Shown: positions 1 to 7,201 of the stretch, piece after piece
Layout of the letters: every line of letters starts with the position of its first letter
Numbering within the stretch: the stretch's first letter is position 1
NCBI GenBank assembly: GCA_044344145.1
Contig: JBIJDM010000025.1
Coordinates: forward strand, 1 to 19,485
Origin: JBAXGE01 sp044344145
GTDB lineage: Bacteria; Planctomycetota; Phycisphaerae; WQYP01
Direction of reading: 5' to 3'
Length of the DNA: 19,485 nt
Program-made: the position numbers and the translations under genes
Notes under the pieces: model-generated
Databases searched by the model: none
Told to the model about the DNA's origin: nothing
What the model saw: only the letters and a program-made list of their open reading frames with translations

Positions 1-357
1 AATTTTATCGCAGATTTTGGCCACCAATTCGCTGGAGAAAGGCAAAATACGCCCGGTGTCCAGATCCAGCAGATAATCATTGACATCACCCCCGGCCGTG
101 AAATCATAATGCGCCTGCTTGCCGGTGCCGAAATGGACCTGCTTGAGCATTCCGGCTTCCAGTAAATTCCGGATGGTGCGGTAAATGGTGGCCCGGCTGA
201 TCCGTTGTTCGCGTTCCCGCAGCAGCAACAGCAGTTCCTCGGCCTCAAAAGGCCGGCCGAAGGCCTGAATGGCCTGAAGTAATACCCGCCGTTCCATCGT
301 GAACTTCAGTCCACGCTGCTTGAGATAACTGCGAAAAATGACTTCCGGGGCATCCAT
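1..357 (-). CDS. Fur-family transcriptional regulator, 3' end outside window, metal-site residues lost
   Basis: The visible 119 residues read as a Fur/PerR/Zur-type repressor. The N-terminal winged helix has a Fur-like opening (LKFTMERRVLLQAI, about residues 17-30) and a recognition helix region RATIYRTIRNLLEAGML (about 54-70). This family normally senses Fe, Zn, Mn or peroxide through His/Asp/Glu and Cys ligands. Here the block that in E. coli Fur reads HHDHLICLDCG appears as VNDYLLDLDTG (residues 92-102), so the His ligands and both Cys of the CxxC are replaced. The fold is recognisable but the sensing chemistry is probably different or absent. The C-terminus, with any second CxxC, lies beyond base 1. 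The ATG at 357 gives the family-typical N-terminus but has no clear Shine-Dalgarno; a 13-bp palindrome lies just upstream. Confident about the family, not about the ligand. Confidence 0.85.
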   Translation of the reverse strand, partial: MDAPEVIFRSYLKQRGLKFTMERRVLLQAIQAFGRPFEAEELLLLLREREQRISRATIYRTIRNLLEAGMLKQVHFGTGKQAHYDFTAGGDVNDYLLDLDTGRILPFSSELVAKICDKI

Positions 358-360
358 ACG

Positions 361-373
361 CGCTATTTTAGCG
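361..373. promoter_or_regulatory. 13-bp palindrome directly upstream of the Fur-like gene
   Basis: CGCTA-TTT-TAGCG is a perfect 5-bp inverted repeat. It begins 3 bases upstream of the start codon of the minus-strand Fur-like gene, where a ribosome binding site would be expected. It could be an autoregulatory operator or a small hairpin that limits translation. Short palindromes arise by chance, so this is a weak call. Confidence 0.25.
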
Positions 374-423
374 GGAAAGGAGATAAATATCAGCCTTCTG
401 ACCAAGCCCGATAATTGGATATG

Positions 424-449
424 GTAAGCGCCTGAATTGATGCGCTTAC
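424..449. terminator. 8-bp hairpin between the secreted-protein gene and the Fur-like gene
   Basis: GTAAGCGC and GCGCTTAC form a perfect 8-bp stem around a 10-base loop, 35 bases past the stop of the minus-strand gene ending at 484. A U-run does not follow the stem on either strand, so it is not a classical intrinsic terminator. It may still end or protect the transcript, or serve as an operator in front of the Fur-like gene. Confidence 0.3.
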
Positions 450-483
450 TACCCAACCTGAACCCACTGACTGAATACGGCAC

Positions 484-2145
484 TCAGGGTAATTCCAGGA
501 TGATTAAATGGCCGTCCGTCTTACCGCCAAATTTTTCTTGTACGGCACCTTTGGTGACCGGTGAGGGGGTGGGGCCATTGGTGTTTTGACTCGCATCATC
601 ACCTTTGCTGCGACTAATCACTAAACCACCCTTGGAATACTTGCCCAAACGCACCTCGGCGCATCCCGGCAGATAACTTGAGAACAGCAGTCGGTTAACC
701 TCCGGGTTGAAAATCAACGCAAATTCACCCCCATATTTTGGGCCGTCCTCGGGATATTTGTAAAAGGCATTTGGGGTTTGGATCAAACCGGTCGCGGCTC
801 CCCCCTGACATAACAGCGCATCACCCGGCAGGGCGACGATGTGCTCAAACCCAATCGCGTTGGGGGCATTGCGGAATTTCGCGTCATGAAAGTTGCCCGG
901 TATAAAACATGCAAACCAACTATGCATTAACAACTCGGGCTTGTCGAGATTGGCCAACATGACATGGCCCAGCGAATTGGCGCTTTTCATCCCCCAGGTG
1001 GCCATTTTCATCCCGCCCCCCGGCCCCTCGACATGCCAATCACTGATTTGGCGGGGCAGCACACTGTTGCCCCCATCCGACCATCCGAGTAAAGCGGCAG
1101 TACCATCACTACGGAAATCCAGCGCCAGGATACTAGAGTCGGATTCCATATGGCCGGTGGCCGATGAAATCTCTTTGGGATCCGGTTCCCAATAACGGGC
1201 TTTGCGTTGACCTTCGCTGTCAATTCGATAAAGATAGGGTTGCCGGTATGGTTCGCGGCCGGTCTTGGTGTTGCGGTCGCCACCAAAATAAGATTCGCCG
1301 GTTTTGGGATTGAAACCCACCCACTTGGCCGGACCCTCGGCGCCATTTAAGTCGCTGATTTTTTTGACGCTACCACCATCGGCTGTGATCCGGTACAAAC
1401 CACCCGCCGGCAGATAGATCACGCCTTTCTTGTCAATCCAAAGTTTATCTGTGGTGGCATTCAGCCCCGCCAAGACTTGAATCCACTCGATTTTCCCATC
1501 ATCGAGCTTTAGTTTCATCACATAGACATCGCCCGGGCAGGAGACCCCAGCATAATCATACTTCCCACTGCCCACGGGTGTGGTTTTGAACGACTTGGCA
1601 GTATTGCTCAGGATACCCAAGGCGGCCGTGGCCCGTCCGGTAACCAGTAACGACTTGCCATCTTCGGTCAGCGCCGTGGCCATCACGGTTCCCACACCCC
1701 AGTCAAAACGGTATGCCTTTTGGATTTTCTTGACGTCTTTATCGTAAAAAAGTAGAAAACCCGCACAGTCCGGAGAAGCGGAATTCGGTTGATTGACGGC
1801 CTGATTTTTAGCCCGCTTGCCCCATTCGGTGGGACTGAGTCCCCGGTGCGCACCTTTGCCCAATACCGTCACATTGGTGTTCAGCGGAAAAGCGGGGCCC
1901 CAACTATTGCCGGCAACGATGTACCCCCCATCATTGGGCAGGCCCACGGCCGCTGTGAATTCTTCGTAGCCATCCCCACCAAAAAATGTGGCGGCTTTGA
2001 CCTGAGCATGAGGTCCTTTGGCGGCCTGTTCAGTGTAACCCGCATACCGACCCGATGCATTTTCTGCCCACAGACATACGGGTAATCCCAAACCCATGGC
2101 CAAGACCGCGGTGGTATGGACAAATGGGCGTAGCACAAACTTCAT
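484..2145 (-). CDS. Secreted protein of unknown function, probable beta-propeller-like repeats
   Basis: This gene encodes a 553-residue exported protein that I cannot assign to a characterised family. The start chosen is the ATG at 2145: it gives a clear signal peptide (positive MKFVLRPF, hydrophobic AVLAMGLGLPVCLW, likely cleavage near residue 27), and a GGGAG ribosome site lies 6 bases upstream. An upstream in-frame ATG at 2220 would bury the signal peptide. The mature part contains segments such as TFFGGDGYEEFTAAVGLPNDGGYIVAG and EDGKSLLVTGRA that resemble SBBP/propeller blades found in PVC-bacterial surface proteins, plus many Gly-Asp and Gly-Gly turns. No catalytic motif or C-terminal anchor is evident. 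It is transcribed divergently from the VIT/vWA gene, also secreted, and the two could share a control region. The function is unknown; a beta-propeller fold is inference. Confidence 0.75.
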   Translation of the reverse strand: MKFVLRPFVHTTAVLAMGLGLPVCLWAENASGRYAGYTEQAAKGPHAQVKAATFFGGDGYEEFTAAVGLPNDGGYIVAGNSWGPAFPLNTNVTVLGKGAHRGLSPTEWGKRAKNQAVNQPNSASPDCAGFLLFYDKDVKKIQKAYRFDWGVGTVMATALTEDGKSLLVTGRATAALGILSNTAKSFKTTPVGSGKYDYAGVSCPGDVYVMKLKLDDGKIEWIQVLAGLNATTDKLWIDKKGVIYLPAGGLYRITADGGSVKKISDLNGAEGPAKWVGFNPKTGESYFGGDRNTKTGREPYRQPYLYRIDSEGQRKARYWEPDPKEISSATGHMESDSSILALDFRSDGTAALLGWSDGGNSVLPRQISDWHVEGPGGGMKMATWGMKSANSLGHVMLANLDKPELLMHSWFACFIPGNFHDAKFRNAPNAIGFEHIVALPGDALLCQGGAATGLIQTPNAFYKYPEDGPKYGGEFALIFNPEVNRLLFSSYLPGCAEVRLGKYSKGGLVISRSKGDDASQNTNGPTPSPVTKGAVQEKFGGKTDGHLIILELP

Positions 2146-2151
2146 ATATAA

Positions 2152-2156
2152 CTCCC
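2152..2156 (-). promoter_or_regulatory. Shine-Dalgarno that fixes the start at 2145
   Basis: The minus strand reads GGGAG followed by six bases and then ATG at 2145. No comparable site precedes the longer reading start at 2220, so this site supports the shorter protein with an intact signal peptide. Confidence 0.7.
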
Positions 2157-2203
2157 AAAATAGGCACCACCCAGGCGATAATAACGATACTTGGAACATC
2201 GTA

Positions 2204-2233
2204 TTGCCGTAATATGGCAAAAAGTCGCATAAT
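2204..2233 (+). promoter_or_regulatory. Possible sigma70-type promoter of the VIT/vWA gene
   Basis: TTGCCG (2204-2209) and CATAAT (2228-2233) are separated by 18 bases. They match 4 of 6 and 5 of 6 consensus positions. Transcription would start near 2240 and leave a leader of about 117 bases. The leader contains a 6-bp hairpin (CGGGAA/TTCCCG, 2282-2297). A second inverted repeat, TTGCC/GGCAA (2204-2220), overlaps the -35 element and could be an operator. Confidence 0.35.
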
Positions 2234-2356
2234 AAGTCACCTGACCATGGCAGGCGGGATGGTCCAGATTACCATAATAATCGGGAACTTTTTCCCGCCG
2301 TTGGCGTCTAAGCGCCCGTATAGGCCCCAATTGTGTCTGTTAATGCGGAGGCTGCG

Positions 2357-4663
2357 ATGATTAGGAAACTTCTACTCGTTCTGGTGGCGGTGCTGTTCTG
2401 GGTGGCTCCGACGTTGGCCGATGGGTTCATCATCATACCCCATCCCCCGCGGCCCATCCCCGGGCATTTCAACTTTGCCCCCTTGGAAGTGTCCTACCAC
2501 CATGTGACATGTGCCATTGACGATCAGCACGCGGTTACTACCGTGGATCAGGAGTTTTATAACCCCAACAATTCGCGTTTGGAAGGGGAGTACATCTTTC
2601 CCTTGCCCAAAGGCAGCCGGATAGACAAGTTCACCATGGATATTGATGGCAAGCCCGTGGAAGCCGAATTGCTGGATGCGGAAAAAGCCCGGAAAATCTA
2701 CGAAGATATTGTCCGTAAAATGAAAGACCCCGCTTTGCTGGAATATTCCCAGCGTGATGTCTTTCGGGTTCGGATTTTTCCCATCGAACCCATGGGCCGC
2801 AAGCGGATTCAACTGAAATACAGCGAACTGCTGATGCAAGATGGGCAGATGCTGCATTATCACTACACACTGAGTACCGAAAAATTCTCCAGCAAACCCC
2901 TGAACAGTGCTTCGGTTAAGGTCACCGTAAATAGCCCGCTGCCGATTACCAGCATCTATTCGCCTTCGCATACCGTAGATATTAATCGCAAAGGCGATAA
3001 GTCCGCGACCGTTGGTTGGGAAGCCAAGGACACCCGGCCGGACACAGATTTCCATCTCTATATTGGGCGCAAAGCTGATACGCTGGGGATGAATCTGCTG
3101 ACCTTCAAACCGGAGGCCGATAAAGACGGCTATTTCCTGTTGTTGGCTTCGCCGGTGCTGAAAACCCAACCCAAAGCCATGCCCAAAGATGTAATCTTTG
3201 TCATGGATACCAGTGGCTCGATGATGGGTGACAAACTGGATCAGGCGAAACGGGCCTTGAAGTATTGTGTCGGCAGTCTGAATCCCGAAGACCGTTTTGA
3301 ATTGATCCGGTTTTCGACCGAAGCCGAAGCCGTTCTCGGCCAGTTGACCAACGCGGATAAAGCCAACCGTGATAAAGCGCTGGCCTTCATTGATGGTATG
3401 AAGGCCGCCGGCGGTACTGCCATTGAGGAAGCCGTGGGCAAGGCATTGGAAATGGTGCCGCGCGACGGCAAGCGCCTGACCATGATTGTCTTTATCACCG
3501 ACGGTTTGCCTACCATTGGCGAACGCGATCCCGATCGCTTGTTAGCCAAGTTCAAGGCTGCCACCGGAGCCACCCGTATTTTCACCTTTGGTATCGGCAG
3601 CGATGTCAACACCAAATTGCTGGATCAGGTTGCGGAAACCTCCCATGGATATAGCCAATATGTCCTGCCCAAGGAAGATATCGAAGTGGCCATCAGCAGC
3701 TTTATGGCCAAGGTGCAGGACCCGATCCTGACCAAGTTGAAACTGGACTTCACCGGAATTACTACTTCCCATCAATATCCGCGTGAGCTGCCCGACTTGT
3801 TTAAGGGGGATCAGTTGCTGGTAATGGGCACCTATCGTCAGTCAGGCAACAGTGCCGCGGTTTTAACCTGTCAGGGCGCGGCCACAGAAGAAAAATTTGC
3901 CCAGGACTTTGTCTTCCCTGCCCAAACCGATTCCAGCAACGAATGGATTGCCAAACTCTGGGCCGCCCGGCGGGTCAGTTGGTTGTTGGAACAGATTCGG
4001 ATCAATGGCGAAAGCAAAGAACTCAAAGAGGAAATCACTGACTTGGCCCGGCGGTGGGGGATCGTAACCCCATATACCGCGCTGCTGATTATCGAAGATG
4101 AACGTGGCCGTAATGTCCCTGTGGCGCAGCGCAGTCTGCGCGAAATGGAAGGCGATGGTTGGGCCATGCAACGTACCGAAGTCGCGTTTGATGCGGCCCG
4201 CAAAGGCACCCAGTCTGGTGGCAACTCGGTGAGTATGTCGGTGAATAATGATGGGTTGCGCCGGGCGGATAATTTGGCCCAGTTGCAGGATGTTGCCGGT
4301 CAGAAGAGTGAACGCCTGCAAGCCCCTGCCGCGCCGGGGCAGGCCAGTGCGCCGGCCATGACTAAAGCCATAGCTAATGGCGCCAGCAACAATCAGGACC
4401 AAGGTTACCGCGTCGTGCAGAATTACGCCCAGCAGAATCGCACCATCAAGGGGTTGACGTTCTATCAGAATGGCAACCAATGGGTGGATCAACGCACCCA
4501 AAAGATGCCCACCAACGCGACCCGGCAGAAGATAGCATTCAATTCTGAGGCGTATTTTGAACTTTTGCGTAAAAACCCCGAAGTCGGCCAGTGGTTGGCC
4601 TTGGGCACCGAAGTGAGTTTCCAGCTTGGCGACAGCATCATTGATATTGTGCCGGAACCATAA
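2357..4663 (+). CDS. Secreted VIT domain and von Willebrand factor A domain protein
   Basis: The protein has 768 residues. The ATG at 2357 follows GGAGG by 5 bases and opens a signal peptide (MIRKLLLVLVAVLFWVAPTLA). A VIT domain covers roughly residues 30-170 (the EGEYIFPLPKGSRIDKF and DVFRVRIFPIEP regions). A vWA domain covers about 278-450 with a complete MIDAS metal site: D284-T-S-G-S288, T354 in GGTA, and D382 in FITDG. Residues about 610-700 are Gln/Asn/Ala-rich and probably flexible. The last 60 residues carry a small conserved-looking module (FNSEAYFELLRKNPEVGQWLALG) that I associate with bacterial VIT/vWA proteins. The family resembles inter-alpha-trypsin inhibitor heavy chains; bacterial members are thought to mediate metal-dependent protein contacts outside the cytoplasm, but the partner here is unknown. 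No C-terminal membrane anchor or sortase signal is visible. The gene stands alone and ends in a strong terminator. Confidence 0.9.
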   Translation: MIRKLLLVLVAVLFWVAPTLADGFIIIPHPPRPIPGHFNFAPLEVSYHHVTCAIDDQHAVTTVDQEFYNPNNSRLEGEYIFPLPKGSRIDKFTMDIDGKPVEAELLDAEKARKIYEDIVRKMKDPALLEYSQRDVFRVRIFPIEPMGRKRIQLKYSELLMQDGQMLHYHYTLSTEKFSSKPLNSASVKVTVNSPLPITSIYSPSHTVDINRKGDKSATVGWEAKDTRPDTDFHLYIGRKADTLGMNLLTFKPEADKDGYFLLLASPVLKTQPKAMPKDVIFVMDTSGSMMGDKLDQAKRALKYCVGSLNPEDRFELIRFSTEAEAVLGQLTNADKANRDKALAFIDGMKAAGGTAIEEAVGKALEMVPRDGKRLTMIVFITDGLPTIGERDPDRLLAKFKAATGATRIFTFGIGSDVNTKLLDQVAETSHGYSQYVLPKEDIEVAISSFMAKVQDPILTKLKLDFTGITTSHQYPRELPDLFKGDQLLVMGTYRQSGNSAAVLTCQGAATEEKFAQDFVFPAQTDSSNEWIAKLWAARRVSWLLEQIRINGESKELKEEITDLARRWGIVTPYTALLIIEDERGRNVPVAQRSLREMEGDGWAMQRTEVAFDAARKGTQSGGNSVSMSVNNDGLRRADNLAQLQDVAGQKSERLQAPAAPGQASAPAMTKAIANGASNNQDQGYRVVQNYAQQNRTIKGLTFYQNGNQWVDQRTQKMPTNATRQKIAFNSEAYFELLRKNPEVGQWLALGTEVSFQLGDSIIDIVPEP

Positions 4664-4690
4664 GTCAGGTCGCATCATTAAGTTAACCTT

Positions 4691-4719
4691 GGGCGTGGCA
4701 TTCTGCCACGCCCTTTTTT
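4691..4719 (+). terminator. Strong intrinsic terminator after the VIT/vWA gene
   Basis: GGGCGTGGCA and TGCCACGCCC form a perfect 10-bp GC-rich stem with a TTC loop, followed directly by six T. It begins 27 bases after the stop codon at 4663. This is the clearest terminator in the window and separates the VIT/vWA transcript from the aroF transcript. Confidence 0.95.
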
Positions 4720-4733
4720 GTTGGTGAAGGCCT

Positions 4734-4762
4734 TTGCGAAGTTACCGCAAATAAGTGATAAT
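4734..4762 (+). promoter_or_regulatory. aroFp: Sigma70-type promoter of the aroF-glcF unit
   Basis: TTGCGA (4734-4739) and GATAAT (4757-4762) are 17 bases apart. They match 4 of 6 and 5 of 6 consensus positions. The site lies between the upstream terminator and the aroF start, as expected. The predicted transcription start is near 4769, immediately before the palindrome at 4773-4794. Confidence 0.55.
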
Positions 4763-4772
4763 AAAAGGTTTG

Positions 4773-4794
4773 GCCGTATGTACTTACGTACGGC
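4773..4794. promoter_or_regulatory. 22-bp palindrome at the predicted start of the aroF transcript
   Basis: The arms GCCGTA and TACGGC are perfect complements. Counting one T-G wobble and a further G-C pair, the stem reaches 8 bp around a 6-base TACTTA loop. Its position, only a few bases downstream of the predicted transcription start, fits either a repressor operator that controls aroF or a 5' end hairpin in the mRNA. No known aromatic-repressor box was recognised, so the partner is unknown. Confidence 0.45.
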
Positions 4795-4819
4795 TTGTAT
4801 GTCCCTTATTGGAACCTGT

Positions 4820-4824
4820 AGGAG
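4820..4824 (+). promoter_or_regulatory. Shine-Dalgarno that fixes the aroF start
   Basis: AGGAG sits 10 bases before the ATG at 4835. The reading frame is open further upstream as far as 4718, but that stretch overlaps the promoter, the palindrome and the edge of the upstream terminator. The site therefore supports the start at 4835. Confidence 0.65.
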
Positions 4825-4834
4825 TAGTCGAGAC

Positions 4835-5866
4835 ATGATCGTTATCCTGAAAGCTGAAGCCACGGAAGCCCTGATTAAAGATATTTGCAGCCAAATCGAA
4901 GCGCTGGGATTGCAAACCCATTTGTCCCGCGGTCAGTTCCGTACCGTCATTGGCGTGGTCGGCGAAGAAGGTCAGGTGGATCAGGAACATCTGCGTTCAA
5001 TCGTGGGTGTGGAACAGGTGCTGCCCATCATGAAGCCCTACAAGCTGGCCAGCCGGGAATTTCATAAAGAAGATACGATTGTGTCCATCCCGCGCCCGCG
5101 CGGTGGTGTGGTCAAAGTGGGTGGTGGCCATGCCGCGATGCTGGCCGGGCCTTGTGCGTGCGAAGATGAAGCCATGGTGCATCAGCTCGCCCGCGAGGTT
5201 AAGGCCGCCGGGGCCTCGGTCCTGCGGGGTGGGGCCTACAAGCCCCGCACCAGTCCTTACTCATTCCAGGGTCATGGCGAAAACGCGCTCAAGTGGTTGC
5301 GCGATGCCGGCCAGGCCAACGATATGCCCATCATCACCGAAGTGATGGATACCCGGCATGTTGAAATCATCGAACGCTACACCGATGTCTTCCAAATCGG
5401 CGCCCGCAATATGCAAAACTTCAACCTGCTGTCCGAAGTGGGCAAGACCCGCAAACCGGTGCTGCTCAAGCGTGGTCTCTCTGCCTCGATTCAGGAATGG
5501 CTGATGTCGGCGGAATATGTGCTCTCGCAGGGCAATAAAGATGTGATCCTGTGCGAACGCGGGATCAAGACCTTTGAAACCGCCGTGCGTTATACGCTCG
5601 ATGTGGCCGCGGTACCCGTGGCCAAGGCGCATAGCCATCTGCCGGTCATTGTGGACCCCAGTCATGCCAGCGGTACCCGTGAGTATGTCCCCGCGCTGGC
5701 GCGGGCGGGTATGGCCGCCGGAGCGGATGGCATCATGGTGGAAGTGCACGATTGTCCCAGCAAGGCCATGTGCGATGGGGCCCAGGCCCTATTGCCGGAT
5801 GCTTTTGTGGCGATGATGAAAGAGCTCCACCAGATTGCGGCCATCCTCAATCGGAAGTTCAACTAA
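4835..5866 (+). CDS. aroF: 3-deoxy-7-phosphoheptulonate (DAHP) synthase, Thermotoga-type with N-terminal regulatory domain
   Basis: This 343-residue enzyme condenses phosphoenolpyruvate with erythrose 4-phosphate, the first step of the shikimate pathway to aromatic amino acids. Residues 1-70 form the ferredoxin-like domain seen in the type I-beta class (MIVILKAEAT..., QFRTVIGVVGE); in Thermotoga maritima this domain mediates Tyr/Phe feedback inhibition. The (beta/alpha)8 barrel follows, with LAGPCACE, RGGAYKPRTSPYSFQG, QIGARNMQNFNLL, LKRGLSAS and PSHASGTRE. The metal ligands are recognisable as C107, H277, E303 and D314; as I recall the T. maritima numbering (102, 272, 298, 309), each is shifted by exactly five. 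The start at 4835 has AGGAG 10 bases upstream. It probably forms one transcript with the Fe-S protein gene that starts 24 bases later, although the two have no obvious metabolic link. Confidence 0.95.
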   Translation: MIVILKAEATEALIKDICSQIEALGLQTHLSRGQFRTVIGVVGEEGQVDQEHLRSIVGVEQVLPIMKPYKLASREFHKEDTIVSIPRPRGGVVKVGGGHAAMLAGPCACEDEAMVHQLAREVKAAGASVLRGGAYKPRTSPYSFQGHGENALKWLRDAGQANDMPIITEVMDTRHVEIIERYTDVFQIGARNMQNFNLLSEVGKTRKPVLLKRGLSASIQEWLMSAEYVLSQGNKDVILCERGIKTFETAVRYTLDVAAVPVAKAHSHLPVIVDPSHASGTREYVPALARAGMAAGADGIMVEVHDCPSKAMCDGAQALLPDAFVAMMKELHQIAAILNRKFN

Positions 5867-5890
5867 TCTCCGAGGCTCAAGTTACAGCCT

Positions 5891-7195
5891 ATGAGTACGG
5901 CACCCACCGAATTAAATCGGCCTGATTTGCGCCAGCAGATAGATGCCTGCGTGCATTGTGGTTTTTGTTTGCCGGCGTGTCCCACGTATCTGGAAACCGG
6001 CGACGAAGCCGATTCGCCCCGGGGGCGTTTGCATTTGATGCGGGCCATGATGGATGGGCGATTAACGCCCGGGCCTACGGCGCTGGCGCATCTGGAGCGT
6101 TGTTTGGTGTGCCGGGCCTGTGAAGTGGCTTGTCCGTCCGGGGTGGAATACCACAATATTCTGGAATTGGTGCGACCTGTGGTTAGTCAGGCCGTACTAC
6201 AGCGTCCGCAGGAAAACCGGATTCTGCAATTTCTGGTCAGTCACGTGCTGCCCTATGCTGGCCGGGTGCGTTTGAGTATTCTGCCTTTGCAGTTGGCCCG
6301 GATCATGGGCTTGTCAGGTCTGGTCCAGAGGATTGCACAACGACTGCCCGCGCCCTTGCCAGCGATGACCAGCGTGCTCCCACCGGTACCATTACTGCCG
6401 GTAAAAATCCCACAGCATAATCCCGCCATTGGCCCGCGTCGGGGTAGTGTGGTGTTGCTGACGGGCTGTGTCGGCTCGGTGGTTTCGCAGGGGCTCAATG
6501 CCGCCTGCGTGCGGGTTTTAACCGCCAATGGCTTTGATGTGAATTTGCTGCCCGATGAGGGTTGCTGTGGTGCGATGGCTGCGCATGTGAACATGCCGGA
6601 TGATGCCGGGGAATTTGCCCGCAATCTGGTGGAACGGCTGGAACGTCGGAGCGAAGATTATTTTGTATCCGCGATTGCCGGTTGCGGCGCCCAATTGAAA
6701 TCTTTGGACCATGTGCTGGCAGCCAGTCCGCAATGGCATAAGCGGGCACACGCAGTCGTGACTCGGATGCGTGATATCACGGAATTACTCGCTGCGGTGG
6801 GCTTAACCCGCACCCCCGGGGCTTTGCCCTATCGTGTGACCTATCACGATCCCTGCCATTTGCTTAATGCCCAGAAGTTGCGGCAACCCCCGCGACAATT
6901 ACTGGCAGCTATCCCCGGTCTGAAGATCGTGGACCTGCCCGAAACCGACGTCTGCTGCGGTGCGGCAGGGGCCTACAATCTCGCCCAACCAGCTATGGCC
7001 GAGACCTTGGGGCAACGCAAAGTCGCGAATATCAAGACCACGAACGCGACCGTGCTGGCCACCGCCAACGTTGGTTGTGCCCTGCAAATTGAACGTCATC
7101 TGGCCAAAGCTGGCATAACCGTGCGGGTGTGCCATGTCATTGAATTGCTGGATGAGTCTTATCAGCCCGTCGTGATCCTGCCCGGACTAAAGTAA
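5891..7195 (+). CDS. glcF: Glycolate oxidase iron-sulfur subunit-like protein (two 4Fe-4S clusters, two CCG domains)
   Basis: The 434-residue protein has the architecture of GlcF, the electron-transfer subunit of glycolate oxidase. Two ferredoxin-type motifs come first: C20-x2-C23-x2-C26-x3-C30-P and C71-x2-C74-x2-C77-x3-C81-P. Two cysteine-rich CCG domains follow, centred on C225-C226 (with GCGAQLK downstream) and on DPCHLLNAQ plus C355-C356 in DVCCGAAGAY. The length fits the family. In known systems GlcF works with the flavin subunits GlcD and GlcE at the membrane, passing electrons to quinones; neither flavin subunit is in the window. Related CCG-domain proteins serve lactate (LutA) and glycerol 3-phosphate (GlpC) oxidation, so the exact substrate is open. 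It follows aroF by 24 bases with only a weak ribosome site (GAGG, about 15 bases upstream). Its stop lies 6 bases from that of the convergent rhaB. Confidence 0.85.
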   Translation: MSTAPTELNRPDLRQQIDACVHCGFCLPACPTYLETGDEADSPRGRLHLMRAMMDGRLTPGPTALAHLERCLVCRACEVACPSGVEYHNILELVRPVVSQAVLQRPQENRILQFLVSHVLPYAGRVRLSILPLQLARIMGLSGLVQRIAQRLPAPLPAMTSVLPPVPLLPVKIPQHNPAIGPRRGSVVLLTGCVGSVVSQGLNAACVRVLTANGFDVNLLPDEGCCGAMAAHVNMPDDAGEFARNLVERLERRSEDYFVSAIAGCGAQLKSLDHVLAASPQWHKRAHAVVTRMRDITELLAAVGLTRTPGALPYRVTYHDPCHLLNAQKLRQPPRQLLAAIPGLKIVDLPETDVCCGAAGAYNLAQPAMAETLGQRKVANIKTTNATVLATANVGCALQIERHLAKAGITVRVCHVIELLDESYQPVVILPGLK

Positions 7196-7201
7196 GTTCG
7201 C

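Noticed and set aside
2146..2220. N-terminal extension of the secreted protein to an ATG at 2220
   Set aside because: It would put 25 residues before a perfect signal peptide and lacks a ribosome site; the ATG at 2145 has GGGAG at good spacing.
2372..3169. Open reading frame of 265 codons antisense to the VIT/vWA gene
   Set aside because: Low-complexity, no motif, lies wholly inside a well-supported gene; explained by codon bias of the sense strand.
3863..4678. Open frame of 271 codons antisense to the end of the VIT/vWA gene
   Set aside because: No recognisable domain and no ribosome site; it starts at the sense gene's terminator-side flank.
7196..7201. Terminator between the convergent glcF and rhaB genes
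   Set aside because: Only six bases separate the stops and no stem with a U-run is seen on either strand nearby.
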